A stretch of 64,000 bases of DNA, taken from positions 104,606,551 to 104,670,550 of the forward strand of contig CM073895.1 in NCBI GenBank assembly GCA_037176705.1, in the 5' to 3' direction. This DNA is from Molossus alvarezi (taxonomy: Eukaryota; Chordata; Mammalia; Chiroptera; Molossidae). Positions 23,440 to 34,595 of this stretch are shown here, piece by piece. Each line of letters opens with the position of its first letter. Position 1 is the first letter of the stretch. The notes beneath the pieces were generated by a model. The model was not told the DNA's origin. It saw only the letters and a program-made list of their open reading frames with translations, and made no database searches. The translations under genes were made by a program, and so were the position numbers.

Positions 23440-24260
23440 TCAGTCTGAACCGTAGACCCACAGACGTGATAGGAAAATACTGGTGTTTATTGTGAGAGTA
23501 TCTGTCCACACCGCGCCTGGGTAGACCCCTCGGCCAGCGCTCTGCCCCAACTCCTTGACCTCGCCCTGGGCGGGCAGGGCCAGGGGGTGCCGGCGGGTCA
23601 GACGCAGGCACAGGCTTGGGCCGAGTGATGAACTGGGCACCGGTGGACCTGCTCTCTTGCAGTCCTGTCTTCTGTCCAGAGAACATTTTCCAGGAGGCTA
23701 CTGGTCCCAAGAAGGTAGCAGTCAAACCAGCAGACAGGAACCTAACCAGAGCTCGTGGCCAGGACAGGCACATGCCAGCCAAACCTGCAGTGCGAGCTGG
23801 CGGCACACGCCCACTGCGGGTGCTGCGGGCTGCGCAGTGGGTTGTCGGGCACATTACGGGGGCGCCGGCTGACTGACAGCACCTCACACCCCTGGAGTCT
23901 CACACCCGCCTTCCCCACGCCACATCCACCTGCCTTGCTGTCCACCTTCTTCCTCGGCTTTATCTTCTTTAGCTGAGCAGGGCACTGAACCACAAGGTAG
24001 AAGAAGTGCCCTGTCACTCCGAAGTGTCCCCCCTCTGGGAACTGGAAAGCCCAGCGGGGAGCTCCCAGGCCTCGCAGCCGGTCCTGTCTGCAGGAAGGAG
24101 GGGGAAGGGGGCACTGAATGCAGCCTGGCCAGCTGCGCCCCTGCTGGAGGGAACATCCCCCCCAGGAGCAGACACAACGACACAACAGGCCGGGGTGACG
24201 GAACCGGCTGCTGGCGAAGGAAATGCCTTCATCACTCATTCCCACTCTCTCCACTTCCAA
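23440..24260 (-). other. Weak candidate for 3' exons of an unidentified host transcript
   Basis: Read on the minus strand, a pyrimidine-rich run ending in 'ctgcag' (near 24089-24095) precedes an open stretch to about 23950 that translates to, in part, FQFPEGGHFGVTGHFFYLVV and QLKKIKPRKK, followed by a possible donor 'aaggtggac'. Further on, a segment starting after 'cttcttgggaccag' runs to an AATAAA at about 23486-23491, which could be a poly(A) signal. The minus-strand frame 23742-24260 is open for 172 codons. I do not recognise the protein, and plus-strand frames overlap. These could equally be chance features. Confidence 0.15.
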
Positions 24261-25289
24261 GGTGAAAGATGGTCAGGCAGAAGCACAACATAACTTCACA
24301 AGCAGTCATCTCCCCAAATCTACACCTCCATCAGTTACACGTGGGGCCCATGTGGCTGTTGTCCTGATACATCTGGGGCTCCTCAGGAGCAGGGGCGCCC
24401 TGAGTGGGAAAGAGGGGACTCTAACCTCAGCACTGCCTGCTTAGCACAGAGGTCACCCTGAGCTCTGTGCAGAGGGGCCCGGGTACTAACAACACCCAGT
24501 GCTCGTGGCCGGTCCCCGGGGAGGTCTGCCAACCGAGCCAAAGCCGCGCAGAGGCCCAGGGCCGGCTCCGAGGTGCAGGCCTGGGCTCCGTCACAGGAGC
24601 AGGGCTCCGCAAACACGGCGCCAAACCTTGGACATGGCAGTCATGACTCCAGACCATGGAGGTGATTCCCGTAGCCAAGGTGTGGGTCACACAAAGACTT
24701 AAATTAGGGAACACTAGGAAAAAACCTCGAAATCCAATTCAAGCAGTATCTGAACACAGCAGTACCAATGCCAGGACCCCATTCGGGTTACTGCGCAAAC
24801 AGAGAGAGGCCCGCGTGAGAAACCCGGAACGGCGGCCCTGGGATCCATTTCTGACGAAATAGACCCAGCTAAGGCCTGTCCCACCAGCCTCTGCCCACGT
24901 CCTGTGGGCCCTGCCCAGATGGGGACAGCCAGCCCACGTGGAGCTGACTCCCATTTGTCGAGCGTGCTCACTGGCATCTAACAGGTGCCCAGTGAAAGTG
25001 TCGGGTTGTCTTCAACTCTCCCTCAAACACGAAGGTTGGCCACATGTTTCTTACTTCATCTCCACTCTCTTCGATGCTTAACTGCATTATTTCTATAGGG
25101 TAGGGTCTATGTAAATAAATCAAAATAGATGTCTCTAGACGCAAAAGAAGCAAAGAAGCGGATACGTCACCCATACTGGAATAAAGAAGATTTTTTTAGG
25201 TATTCTCTGACTTAGACTATTTGCGTGCTCACAGTTCTGATCTGTCCAGCACCTGAGCTCAAAGCACTCACGCCATAACTACAGTACCT
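24261..25289. other. Single-copy DNA
   Basis: No recognised gene or repeat. GC content falls from about 24700 rightward. Confidence 0.35.
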
Positions 25290-25440
25290 GTATCATTTAG
25301 TTTCACACTATACATGTGAAATACAAGTTTTCTTCAGTTCCTGCACCCATTTTACAGATGAAGAAAATAAAACACTCAGTGGCTTGAGCAATGCCTGGAC
25401 TCAGGCTTCCTGCCTCTCTGGGTCCCGAGGGCACTTCCAC
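25290..25440 (+). repeat. MIR-like SINE fragment
   Basis: 'cccattttacagatgaagaa' at about 25347-25366 is the conserved MIR core. Flanking 'tatcatttag' before and 'ggactcaggcttcctgcctc' after fit the MIR order. Confidence 0.5.
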
Positions 25441-26951
25441 TCTTCAGCTGAGCCTGGGCCCTGATGGGGTCATTCTCCGGCCATTGCCACTGGGCTTGGC
25501 CCCAAACAGCTGCTGTGTTTACTGAGGCACGCGTGGTGCTATCAGTGCTACGCACGTCTCGGAGCGAACCCCACATCCGCCTAACCGTTTCGGGAGAATA
25601 AAAACGGACAATTCCAGGGCAGAGGGAACAGGAAAACTGAGACAGGAAAGTTAAACGAGCCAAGCAGTTTGGACAGCCTGCAGCTGGCTGCAAATAACAA
25701 GCCATTATCTCCCGAAAGCAAGGACACTTGAGAGCGAATGGTTAAAACCTCCCTAAGGAGAGAATGCAGGAGAGGAGGGGAGGAGGGGAGTTGTTCTTTC
25801 TCACCCACTAAACAACGAAATTAGTTTCAGGGAAAGGGAAAGAAAAAAGGGGCAGTTTTATTTTTCACTCCCTAGACAGAAAAGCCAGCAATCTTAGGCT
25901 TGGCACGATAACACTGCCAGGTGCTTCTCAGGAGTTCTGGGGAGGCCACCACAAAGTAAACAGGGACCTTGAGAATCAATCTGCACCAAGGTATTCAGCA
26001 GAGGAATTTTGAAACCTATAGACAGGAGGGTATATAACACTTGAACTCCTACCAAACTCACTCTTCAAACTCACTCTTCAGATTAGCTGAGAGCCCACCT
26101 GTGCTTCATCAGCCAGATTTATAGATCTGCTTACTTCCTTAATACATTTACTTGCTTTAATCACTTTAATAATTTTTTTCCACAACACAATCATGAAATT
26201 TCTTCATATACATTCATTTATATAAGAGGATAAAACTCAAAGCTGGAACACCTGACCCCAGAGGCTGTCTGAGGACAACTCTCTGGCATCTGAGAGCTGC
26301 CTGTTTCATAACCACGACCCTTTTCGTCTAAGATGCGACAGCTTTGCCATCTCCGTAAAACACAGATACGTGCACATTCGGTGATGTGAGAGAACATCGG
26401 TGCTTTCTCTGATTTTCAGTTGAATGCCTGCACCGTGGCATCAGCTGCTGACCCTGGAGAATAAGGGCTTCCTAACACGAACCGTGGCAGGTTCAGTCGA
26501 GGATGGCCTCAGCCCTCTCCAGGTCAGAATCTCACAGCCCCTGGGGACAGCACATGCCACGGAAGCTCAGGAGCACTGCCCCCTCTGACAGCCCGACACG
26601 AAGTCCTTCCTGGGACGGAAGCACTGGGTCCAGCCACGAGACTCACGGGACTGTTTTGCCTCACTGAACCCTGCTGTAACTGACATGGGTTATACATCAA
26701 TCCCATAACTGCAGCCAATGTCAGATTATAATAAATTTTACTCTCCACAAACTGAGCGTGAACTTGAAAAACCAACTGACCTTGAAGGGAAAAGCCCAGC
26801 TCCTATTCCTAGTTCCCCTGAACCCTCAAGAACCTTCTCACTGGGGCAAACTCAGAACCTTCTCACTCCACAAAATCAGTAGAGGGGAAGCAGGTAGGCA
26901 GTGATACTGAGGAAGGGGGGCCAACAGAAGTGGAATGAAGAAAGGATGGCA
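25441..26951. other. AT-richer single-copy DNA
   Basis: No gene, SINE or L1 recognised in about 1.5 kb, which is unusual in this window. Composition is close to balanced. Confidence 0.35.
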
Positions 26952-27193
26952 GCCCCAGCTGGTGTTGCTCAGTGGTTAGAGCCTCGGCCCACAGATTGAA
27001 GGGTCACAGGTTTGATTCCTAGTCAAGGGCACATACCTGGGTTGCAGATTAGATTCCTGGCCCTGGTCATGCAGGAGGCAACCAGTCGATGTGTCTCTCG
27101 CACATCAATGTTTGTCTCTCTGTCTCTCTCTCTGTCTCCCCGCCCTTCCGCTCTATGTAAAATGGAAAAATATCCTCTGGTGAGGATTAAAAA
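26952..27193 (+). mobile_element. VES-type SINE
   Basis: The head 'gccccagctggtgttgctca', B box-like 'aggtttgattcctagtc', 'ggcaaccagtcgatgtgtct', CT-rich tail and 'aaaatatcctctggtgagga' are present. No clear duplication was found, and several substitutions in the head suggest an older copy. Confidence 0.92.
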
Positions 27194-28004
27194 GAGAGGA
27201 AGAATGAACTTCTTCAGAAGTGCTCAGCTAATCCAGTGCACAGCTCGCCTCGCCCAGTCCCCACCTTGGAAACGGCAGCTCTTCCGCAGACGGGAGGAGA
27301 CAGGATGGGGCTCGGGTGGGTGCGGTTACCCTCTGAGTGCTCATCAACTGACTAACACTTTATCATTAAGATTTCTAGTCACCCCAATCATCTGGGACCT
27401 ACACCCCGAAATAAACAGCACCCCAAATCAGTGAGAAGAACTGCTATTCCACGGCCCACAGACAGGAAAGGCCAGAGGGCAGGGCCGTTGCTTTCTTCCT
27501 GATTCCGCCCTCGCAGCCCGGCCACAGCTGACTGCCCGTGCCTGCAGAAATGAACGGAAGACCCCAGACCCTCCTCAGACCCCGGCAGCAAGCACTAAGG
27601 AATGTGTCCCCGAGGGCCAGGCACGGCTCGGCTCTGCGTACTTTACCCATGTTATCACAGATGCGCGAAGTCAAGTCTGGGCATCAAACTGTCCCTGGGA
27701 TGCCCCGCATCTCTACTAGTTCAGGTAAGAACAAAGGGTAGAGTGAACATCGCCCTTGGCAGCCCCTGCGGCCTCATCACATTGCAACCGAGCATGTTAA
27801 ATGTATTCATGACTATTCAAAACTCACGAAAGGCTGGACCCAGGCTCCCTGCTGTTGGTGGAACCAGGCAGACCAGCAGGATGGATGTTGTTCTGAGTGA
27901 GATATTCCGAGAGAGCAATGTTTCATTATTTGTAAAGGCTGAAGTCATATAAAGGGGTTATCACAGTAATCAACAAATATTATACTGTAAGTGGTACTCA
28001 GAAC
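27194..28004. other. Single-copy DNA with a possible MIR fragment
   Basis: At about 27610-27660 'agggccaggcacggctcggc' and 'tactttacccatgttatcac' resemble the MIR 5' half. Otherwise nothing recognised. Confidence 0.3.
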
Positions 28005-28560
28005 TAGCTTTTTTCTATTGAAGTGAAATTCACACAATATCAAATTAACCATTTTAAAGGTAACGATGACAGGTATTTATTGCACTCACAATGTTGTACA
28101 GTCACCACATCTGTCTGGTCCTAAAACACCGTCATCAGGTCGAAGTAAAGCCACACTCCCATTGAGCAATTATCCTCCAAGCCCTCTGTTCCGCCATCGC
28201 CTGGCAACCACCAATCCGCCTTCTATTTCCATGGATGTATCTATTCTGGAATTTCACATAAACGGAATCATACGATATGAGACCTTCTGTGACTGGCTTT
28301 TTTGGGGCATCACGTTTTCAAGGTTCACCCCAGGTGTAGCAGCACCAGGACCCCGTTACTTCTCGTGGCTCAAGAACAGCCCCTTGTACGCACATTCGTC
28401 AGAGCATCACCTGCTGCTGGCCACTGGGCACTTCTGACCTTTGAACTACTGTGAACATGACCGAACAAGCATGGGTTTGACCGCCCCTCTGCAATTCTTT
28501 GGGGCATATACCTAGAAGCAGAATTGCCAGTAGTTTTGATAGACAAAATACCCACTGCTT
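28005..28560 (-). mobile_element. Old LINE-1 3' end, antisense
   Basis: The plus strand reads as the complement of an old mammalian L1 3' region: 'gaagtgaaattcacacaa', 'attaaccattttaaagg', 'cacaatgttgtacagtcacc', 'cctggcaaccaccaatccgc', 'ggaatcatacgatatgagac', then 'ggggcatatacctagaagca'. An internal part is deleted relative to the usual layout, near 28380-28430. It is much more diverged than the bat-lineage L1 copies elsewhere in the window. Confidence 0.8.
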
Positions 28561-29159
28561 AACATGCTTAGTGAGGACGGATAAACTCGAAATCGCAAAT
28601 AAGCAATGTTTGTTCCCAGGAACGGTGAATTTCTACTTTCTAATAAGTCAAGGTCCCAGATTTCTAGGTTTATGAGATTGCTTTTGGTACAGCACCATGG
28701 CGACTTTAGCCAACGACGACGGTAATTCCAGTAAAAATGATAATACAGAGGAACCAGTCACTGACGCCGCACACCAAGCGCTGTGCTCCGCGCCGCGCCC
28801 GGCGCACTCACGGTCCCACTTCGTGGGAGAGGCATCGCCGGCGAGTCCCGAACCAGCCGCGGCACCCCAGAGCCCAGACTCCCTCCGCCTGTCGCCTGCG
28901 TATGTCGTCGTCACTATGAGGCATCACTCCTGGGAGACCTGTGTCTCCCCGCCAGCGCGTGCCCGGCGCGTGCCTGAGGCCTGGTGCGTGCGAGCTCCCA
29001 CTGAGAGCACGCTCCTGGGTGGGCTGCACTCCAAGTCCTCTAGCGGCATGTCCTGTGGGCTCCCCGTTTCCACCCACCTGTGTCCCTCTCGGGGGACACG
29101 GACCCACACATCCCCTTCGTGATCTTGCTCCTCCGCATCTGTAGTTCCGGAGTCTCTTT
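28561..29159. other. Single-copy DNA with a CpG-rich patch
   Basis: CpG is dense at about 28760-29000. A 141-codon plus-strand frame begins with an ATG at 28697 in a fair initiation context ('caccatgg'), but an overlapping minus-strand frame is also open and I see no family match. Confidence 0.3.
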
Positions 29160-29376
29160 CCTTTTTAAAAATATGTTTTAATTGATATTTTAGAGAGAAG
29201 GAAGGAAGAGAGAGAGAGAAACGCGGATGTGAGACAGATACATCCATCAGCTGCCTCCTGCACGTCCCCCTCTGGCGATGGCATCTAAAACCCAGGCGTG
29301 TGCCCTGACCAGCAATCGAACCAGGACCTCTCAGTCCATGGGACACGCTCAGTCCACTGAGCCACACCAGCCGGAC
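29160..29376 (-). mobile_element. VES-type SINE
   Basis: Complement of the 'caataaa' kind: 'tgttttaattgatatttt', purine-rich tract, 'cagctgcctcctgcacgtcc', 'gtgccctgaccagcaatcga', 'gagccacaccagccgga'. The duplication is not obvious. Confidence 0.92.
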
Positions 29377-30355
29377 TGTGGTTCAGGACTTTCCATCACT
29401 GATGGCACCTGAGCTGCCCAAGGGCCTCATCCGCCCCACAGGCCGAGGCAAGCCTCTGCCGCACTAGCCCACGCCCCGGCCACCCCGTCTCGGGGACACA
29501 GGTGCCCAGCCAGCCCCAGCCCATCAGTTGGCAGCTGGTGAGAACAAGCATGGAGTCACTCAGACCAGGCCTGCGGCCTCGCGGGTTAATGGTCAGTGCC
29601 TCATTCTCCATGAAAGAGATTTTAAAACGTATCCTGAGTCACCGAAAATTAATAACCCTTTAACCCGAATCCTCAGTGAACACCTTCTGTGAGACGTTGT
29701 ATGAGTCTCTATCCCACCAGTAAAATTAAAACCAACTTGTAAAGAGTAAGCATTTTCTTTTCCTCTTTTAATTACTTCCAGTAGCTTCGTGGGGACGCAG
29801 TGGGCCCTTTGGGCTTCCTCACTCCGCAGGTGAGCACACCTGGCTCCAGGGCCTTCCATCTGTCCGCGAAGAGAGCAAGGCCCTGAGCGCTGAACAAACA
29901 CAAACCATGTCATGTGTACCGGTTCTGGTCCTCACACTCCTCCCTAGTGAGGTCCCCAGCCTCACCCACAGCGGGGTCAGCACAGCCTCTGGTCTGAAAG
30001 CAGGTGCTTTGGATCCACTGGAGGTGGGGGCTTCCAGGGGACAGAAGCTACTTTCCAGCCAAACAGACATCATCTCGGAAAGAACACAAGCAAGCCACCC
30101 GCTGGGCTCCTGAGGTGGGCAGACCCAGAGGCCTCCAGCCGCCCCACACCGCCAACCACACAGGCGCAGCAGGACCGCGGGTGAGTCTGGGCGAAACCGC
30201 CATCATCAGTGTCCTCGGATCCGTTCTCCAGAAGCTCGTGCTCTTCAGAGGGGCCGTCCGAACAGGAGGGGCCGCCAGCTGTCAGAGACGGGCCTGGGAG
30301 GGCAGGTGCTGCAGCTCAGCTCCTCCTTCTGATGCGGGTGCCTTGTACGGTGTCC
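29377..30355. other. Single-copy DNA
   Basis: No recognised gene or repeat. Confidence 0.35.
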
Positions 30356-30826
30356 CCATCTGAGCGCTGCGGCGAGGATTCCAGGACCCCACTGAATGAG
30401 AGTGGGGAATGGGCGTCCCATGCTTCTGATCTTTGCACACCGACTATGATGTTGGGTGTAGGTTGGTCACATATGGCCTTTCTAATGTTGAGGTGTGATC
30501 CCTCTATTCTCACATTGCTAAGAGTTTTTATCAGAAGTGGGTGTTGGATTTTGTCAAACGCTTTTTCAGCATCTATTGATAAGGTCATATGGTTTTATCT
30601 TTCATTTTGTTTATGTGATGTATCACATTTGATGATCTGCATATATTGTACCATCCTTGCATCCCTGGGATAAATCCCACCTGATCATGGTGTATGATCA
30701 TTTTTCTTACTGTTGGATCCAATTTGCTAATATTTTGTTGAGGATTTTAGCATCTATGTTCACCAGGGATATTGGTCTGTAATTTTCTTTCTCTGTTGTG
30801 TCTTTATCTGGTTTGGGATTCGATTA
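30356..30826 (-). mobile_element. Inverted 5' segment of the twin-primed LINE-1
   Basis: This is ORF2 reverse-transcriptase sequence in antisense: 'gatcatggtgtatgatcatt', 'ggataaatcccacctgatca', 'ccagggatattggtctgtaa'. Its left edge corresponds to L1 sequence lying just upstream of the start of the plus-strand segment at 30846, and its right edge to sequence further 5'. That is the geometry produced by twin priming during retrotransposition. Confidence 0.88.
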
Positions 30827-30987
30827 AGGTTGACCACGTAAAAAAAGCTTAGAGTAAAACTGTCATTATTTGCAGAGGACATGATATTGTACTAAAGACT
30901 CCACCAAAAAATTACTAGATTTAATAAATGAATTCAGCAAAGTTACAGGATACAAAATTAGCATCCAGAAATCGGTGATACTTTTTA

Positions 30988-31205
30988 AATTTTTTTCTTT
31001 TCCCTTTATTGATTTTGGAGAGAGAAGAAGGGAGAGGGAGAGGGAGATGGAAACATTGATGAGAGAGAACATCGACTGGCCACCTTCCGCATGTTCCCAC
31101 TGGGGATCGGGCCCACAACCTGGGCATGTGCCCTGACCGGGAATCGCATGGGTGACCTCTTGGAGCACAGGTTGACGCTCAACCACTGAGCCACACCGGC
31201 TAGGC
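30988..31205 (-). mobile_element. VES-type SINE nested in the L1
   Basis: Minus-orientation copy: T-rich tail, 'ccctttattgattttggaga', 'aacatcgactggccaccttc', 'gtgccctgaccgggaatcgc', 'gagccacaccggctaggc'. The L1 words 'cggtgatactttttaa' on the left and 'cagtgacatttttata' on the right look like a diverged duplication. Confidence 0.92.
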
Positions 31206-31291
31206 CAGTGACATTTTTATATACCAGTAATAAACTCTCAGAAAGAGAAACTAAGAAAACAACCCTATTTACCATTGCAACAAAAAAAATT

Positions 31292-31360
31292 AGGTACCTA
31301 GGAATAAATGTTGCTCTAACCGCTGAGCCAAACTGGCCACAGGTACCTAGGAATAAATGT
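31292..31360. repeat. Perfect 20-bp direct repeat around a 29-bp SINE head
   Basis: AGGTACCTAGGAATAAATGT occurs at 31292-31311 and 31341-31360. Between them, 31312-31340 is the complement of a VES head ('gagccaaactggcc', 'ctctaaccgct'). The L1 is continuous if the insert and one copy are removed. Confidence 0.9.
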
Positions 31361-33100
31361 AACCAAAGAGGTAAAAGACCTGTACTTGGAGAAATATATG
31401 ACATTGAAGAAAGAAATTAAGAAATAAACAAACAAGTGTAAACAAGTGAAATAACTGACATCATTAAAATGTCCATCCAAAGCAATCTATAGATTCACTG
31501 CAGTTCCTATTAAAATACCAATGGCATATTTCAAAGAACTAGAATAAATATTCCAAAAATTTATATGGAAACAAAAAAGACCCGGAATAGCCGCGGGAAT
31601 CCTGAGAAAAAAAGGAACAAAGTAGGAGGGATCACAATACCAGATTTCAGGTTATACTACAAAGCCACCATAATCAACACAGCCTGGTACTGGCACAAGA
31701 ACAGGCATGTATATCAATGGAACAGAACAGAGAACCCAGAAATCGACCCACACCTCTATGGTCAATTAATGTTTGACAAAGGAGACAAGAGCATACAATG
31801 AGGTAAACACAGTCTCTTCAATAAATGGTGTTGGGAAATTGGACGAATACATGCAAAAAAATTAAACAAGACCACCAACTTACAACCTACACAAGAATGA
31901 ACTCAAAATGGGTAAAACACTTAAAATGTAAGTCATGAAACCATAAAAATTCTAGAAGAAAACATAATCAGTAAAATCTCAGACATCTCTTGCAGCAATG
32001 TTTTTGCTGATACATCTCTGAGGGCAGGGAAACTCAGGAAAAGATAAACAAATGGGACGACATCAAACTAAAAAGCTTCTGCACAGCAAAAGAAACCATC
32101 AACAAAGTGAAAAGACAATCCACTGTATGGGAGAACATATTCACCAATGATACATCAGATATGGGGTTAATTTCCAAAATATAAAGAATCTAAACGACTA
32201 AACACCAGGAAGACAAACAATCCAATTAAAAAATGGGTGAAGGACCTGAACAGACATTTCTTCAAAGAGGACATACAGATGGCCAATGGACATATGAAGA
32301 AATGTTCAAGGTCACTACTTATCAGAAAGATGCAAATAAAAATCACAATAAGATATCACTTCATATCTGTCAGAATGTCTACCATCAATAAACCAGCAAA
32401 CAACCAGTGCTGGTGAGGATGTGGAGAAAAGAGAATCCTTGTGCACTGCTGGTGGGAATGCAGACTGGTGCACCCACTATGGAAAACAGTATAGAATTCT
32501 CTCAAAAAAATTAAAAATGGAATTGCCATTTGACCCAGTGATCCCACTTTTAGGAATATATCCTAAGAAGCCTGAAACACCAATCAGAAAGAATATATGC
32601 ACCCCTATGTTCATAGTAGCACTATTTACAATAGCTAAGATCTGGAAACAGCCCAAGTGTCCATCAGTAGATGAGTGGATGAAAAAGCTGTGGTACATAC
32701 ACAATGGAGTACTATGCAGCTGTAAGAAGGAAAGATCGCTTACCCTTTGATAGACATGGAGGGACCTGGAGAGTATCATCCTAAGCAAAATAGGTCAGTC
32801 AGAGAAAGACAAGTACCACATGACCTCACTTATGTGTGGAATCCAATGGACAAAATGAACCAGAAGCATGGACACATGGAACAGACTGGCTGGTGCCCTA
32901 GCGGTGGGTGCTGGGGTGACCAGACAAAGGAGGTGGAGGAAATGGCTAAGGGACATATATGCATACCCCCGGACACGGGCAACACTTTGGGAAAGGCCAA
33001 GGTCGGCAGGGGAGAGTGGAGGAGGGCAAAGAGGAGGGAAAGGGCAACCCTACAATAATGTCAACACTCAAAATACTTTAATAATAAAATAAAAGGAAAA

Positions 33101-34347
33101 GCAGCTGCTCACGAGAATAAGGACGATCAGAAAACCAGCGGGGCCGCCCCGGGCTCTGGGCCTCGGGTCAGCTTGCCCCTCAGCAGGGAGGGCCACCCCT
33201 GCCAGTCCAGACAGCTAGCCTGGGCCCTCGGGCTGTGCTGGCTGGTGGGTGGGGGACCCCGGCCACGACACCGGGCACTCAGCCGGTCCGCACTGCCCCA
33301 TACCAGATGTGCCCAAAAGTACCAGTCAGCACCCCGTGAGCACACACAAGAAGGGGAATCCGGGCTGAGGACGTGTGTGGACAGAGATTAAAATTTCAGT
33401 TCCTCTGCTGGGTGATTCTAGCCATGTTCAACAAGCAGGTCGCAGGAGAAATATATTCCACCAGACGTGCACATTTCCAGGCTGAAACTTCATCTCTGGT
33501 TCCGGAAGTCCAGTGAGGTCGCACGGGGTCTGCTGTGCAAGGCGGGGGTGAGGTAGCCTGGGAGAAGTCGCGAGAGCCCTTGTCTACCACGAGCCCCCTC
33601 CCCCGGAGGCCAGGCTGGGAGGCCCAGTGACGGCGACCAGCCCCAGTTTAGTGCTTTCACAGGGCCTGGTGGCAAAGCCTTCGCTGGTTTCAGGGACAGG
33701 ACCAGCAATACGGCCTGGATCGATGTTTACAACTCTCATTCCAGAAAACCAAATGCAGACCGTTGTGCCCACGTTTCTGAGCATTTTGTCTTATGCTTTC
33801 CCTGCACGTCCATTCAGCTTCCCCACGGGAGGAGAGGATCTAACGCGGAGAAGTCCGCCATCCCACGCAAGGCGGAGGACGGGGGCTGAGCTGGCCATTC
33901 CTGGGGCAGCTGGGTGCTGGCTCCCCGTGGCTTCCCTTCCCGTGGACACGCCTTGTCCTGCTCGCTGGCAAGCACTCCTGCAGCCAAGGCGGCAGTGCCC
34001 AGCTCCGGCTGCCCGCTTCCGTGAGCTCCTGAGCACACGGGGCAGAAAGGACGTGAAGGGGACAGGTACACAGCTGACACTCAGGGCGCTGTCAGGCAGT
34101 CCGCATTCCACAAATGGTGACCAGGAAAGTAGGAGACTGCGAGCCAGGCACAGGACAAATGCCAGGGAGAGCCCATGGCGCCTGCTCTGCATGGTGCCCA
34201 CCCAGCTCAGTGGACGTGCACAAGGGGGCTCGCTGGGCACATGCCGTTGTCAGACAATCCTATCAAAGTGGTTGTTTGGTTTCCCTGGTGGGGATGCCAT
34301 GCCAGCCCCAGGGAAGGTGGAAGTGGGTTAGAGCAGGAACAAGGATA
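33101..34347. other. Single-copy GC-rich DNA
   Basis: No recognised gene. The longest frame is 234 codons (33627-34331, plus), with overlapping minus-strand frames. Confidence 0.35.
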
Positions 34348-34360
34348 GAAACCAGGAATG

Positions 34361-34580
34361 AGGCCGGCGGGGTGGCTCCGTGGACTGAGCGGCGTCCCAG
34401 GGACTGAGAGGTCCGGCTGGATTCCCGGTCAGGGCCCAGGCCCGGCGTGTGGGCTCCATCCCCAGCAGGGGCCGCGCAAGGGGAGGCAGATGCGTCTGTC
34501 TCACATGGATGTTCCTCTCTCTCTCCCTTCCTCTTTCTCTAAAAAAACCAATAATACAAAATTAAAAATATAAAAGAAAA
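34361..34580 (+). mobile_element. VES-type SINE, GC-shifted older copy
   Basis: The head 'aggccggcggggtggctccg', B box-like 'ggctggattcccggtca', 'atccccagcaggggccgcgc' and 'cttcctctttctctaaaaaa' are present. The flanks share 'gaaaccaggaat' (34348) and 'gaaaaccaagaat' (34581), a diverged duplication. Confidence 0.9.
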
Positions 34581-34595
34581 GAAAACCAAGAATTG

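Larger units (their letters stand above)
30846..33100 (+). mobile_element. LINE-1 3' segment (ORF2 RT onward to tail), dead
   Basis: It starts with 'aaactgtcattatttgcaga' at the reverse-transcriptase active-site block, continues through the ORF2 C-terminal part ('gctggtgggaatgcagactgg' near 32450) and the 3' UTR, and ends in an A-rich tail near 33080-33105. In the catalytic FADD block the codons read FAED here (gca gag gac), so one catalytic aspartate is changed. Frames are broken; the longest remnants are 78 to 109 codons (31565-31801, 32421-32750). It is interrupted by a SINE at about 30988-31205 and by a 29-bp SINE remnant at 31312-31340. Confidence 0.9.

Noticed and set aside
28697..29122. 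141-codon frame starting in a good initiation context
   Set aside because: Minus-strand frames overlap it, the composition follows CpG-rich DNA, and part resembles an old repeat; kept only as a note on the interval.
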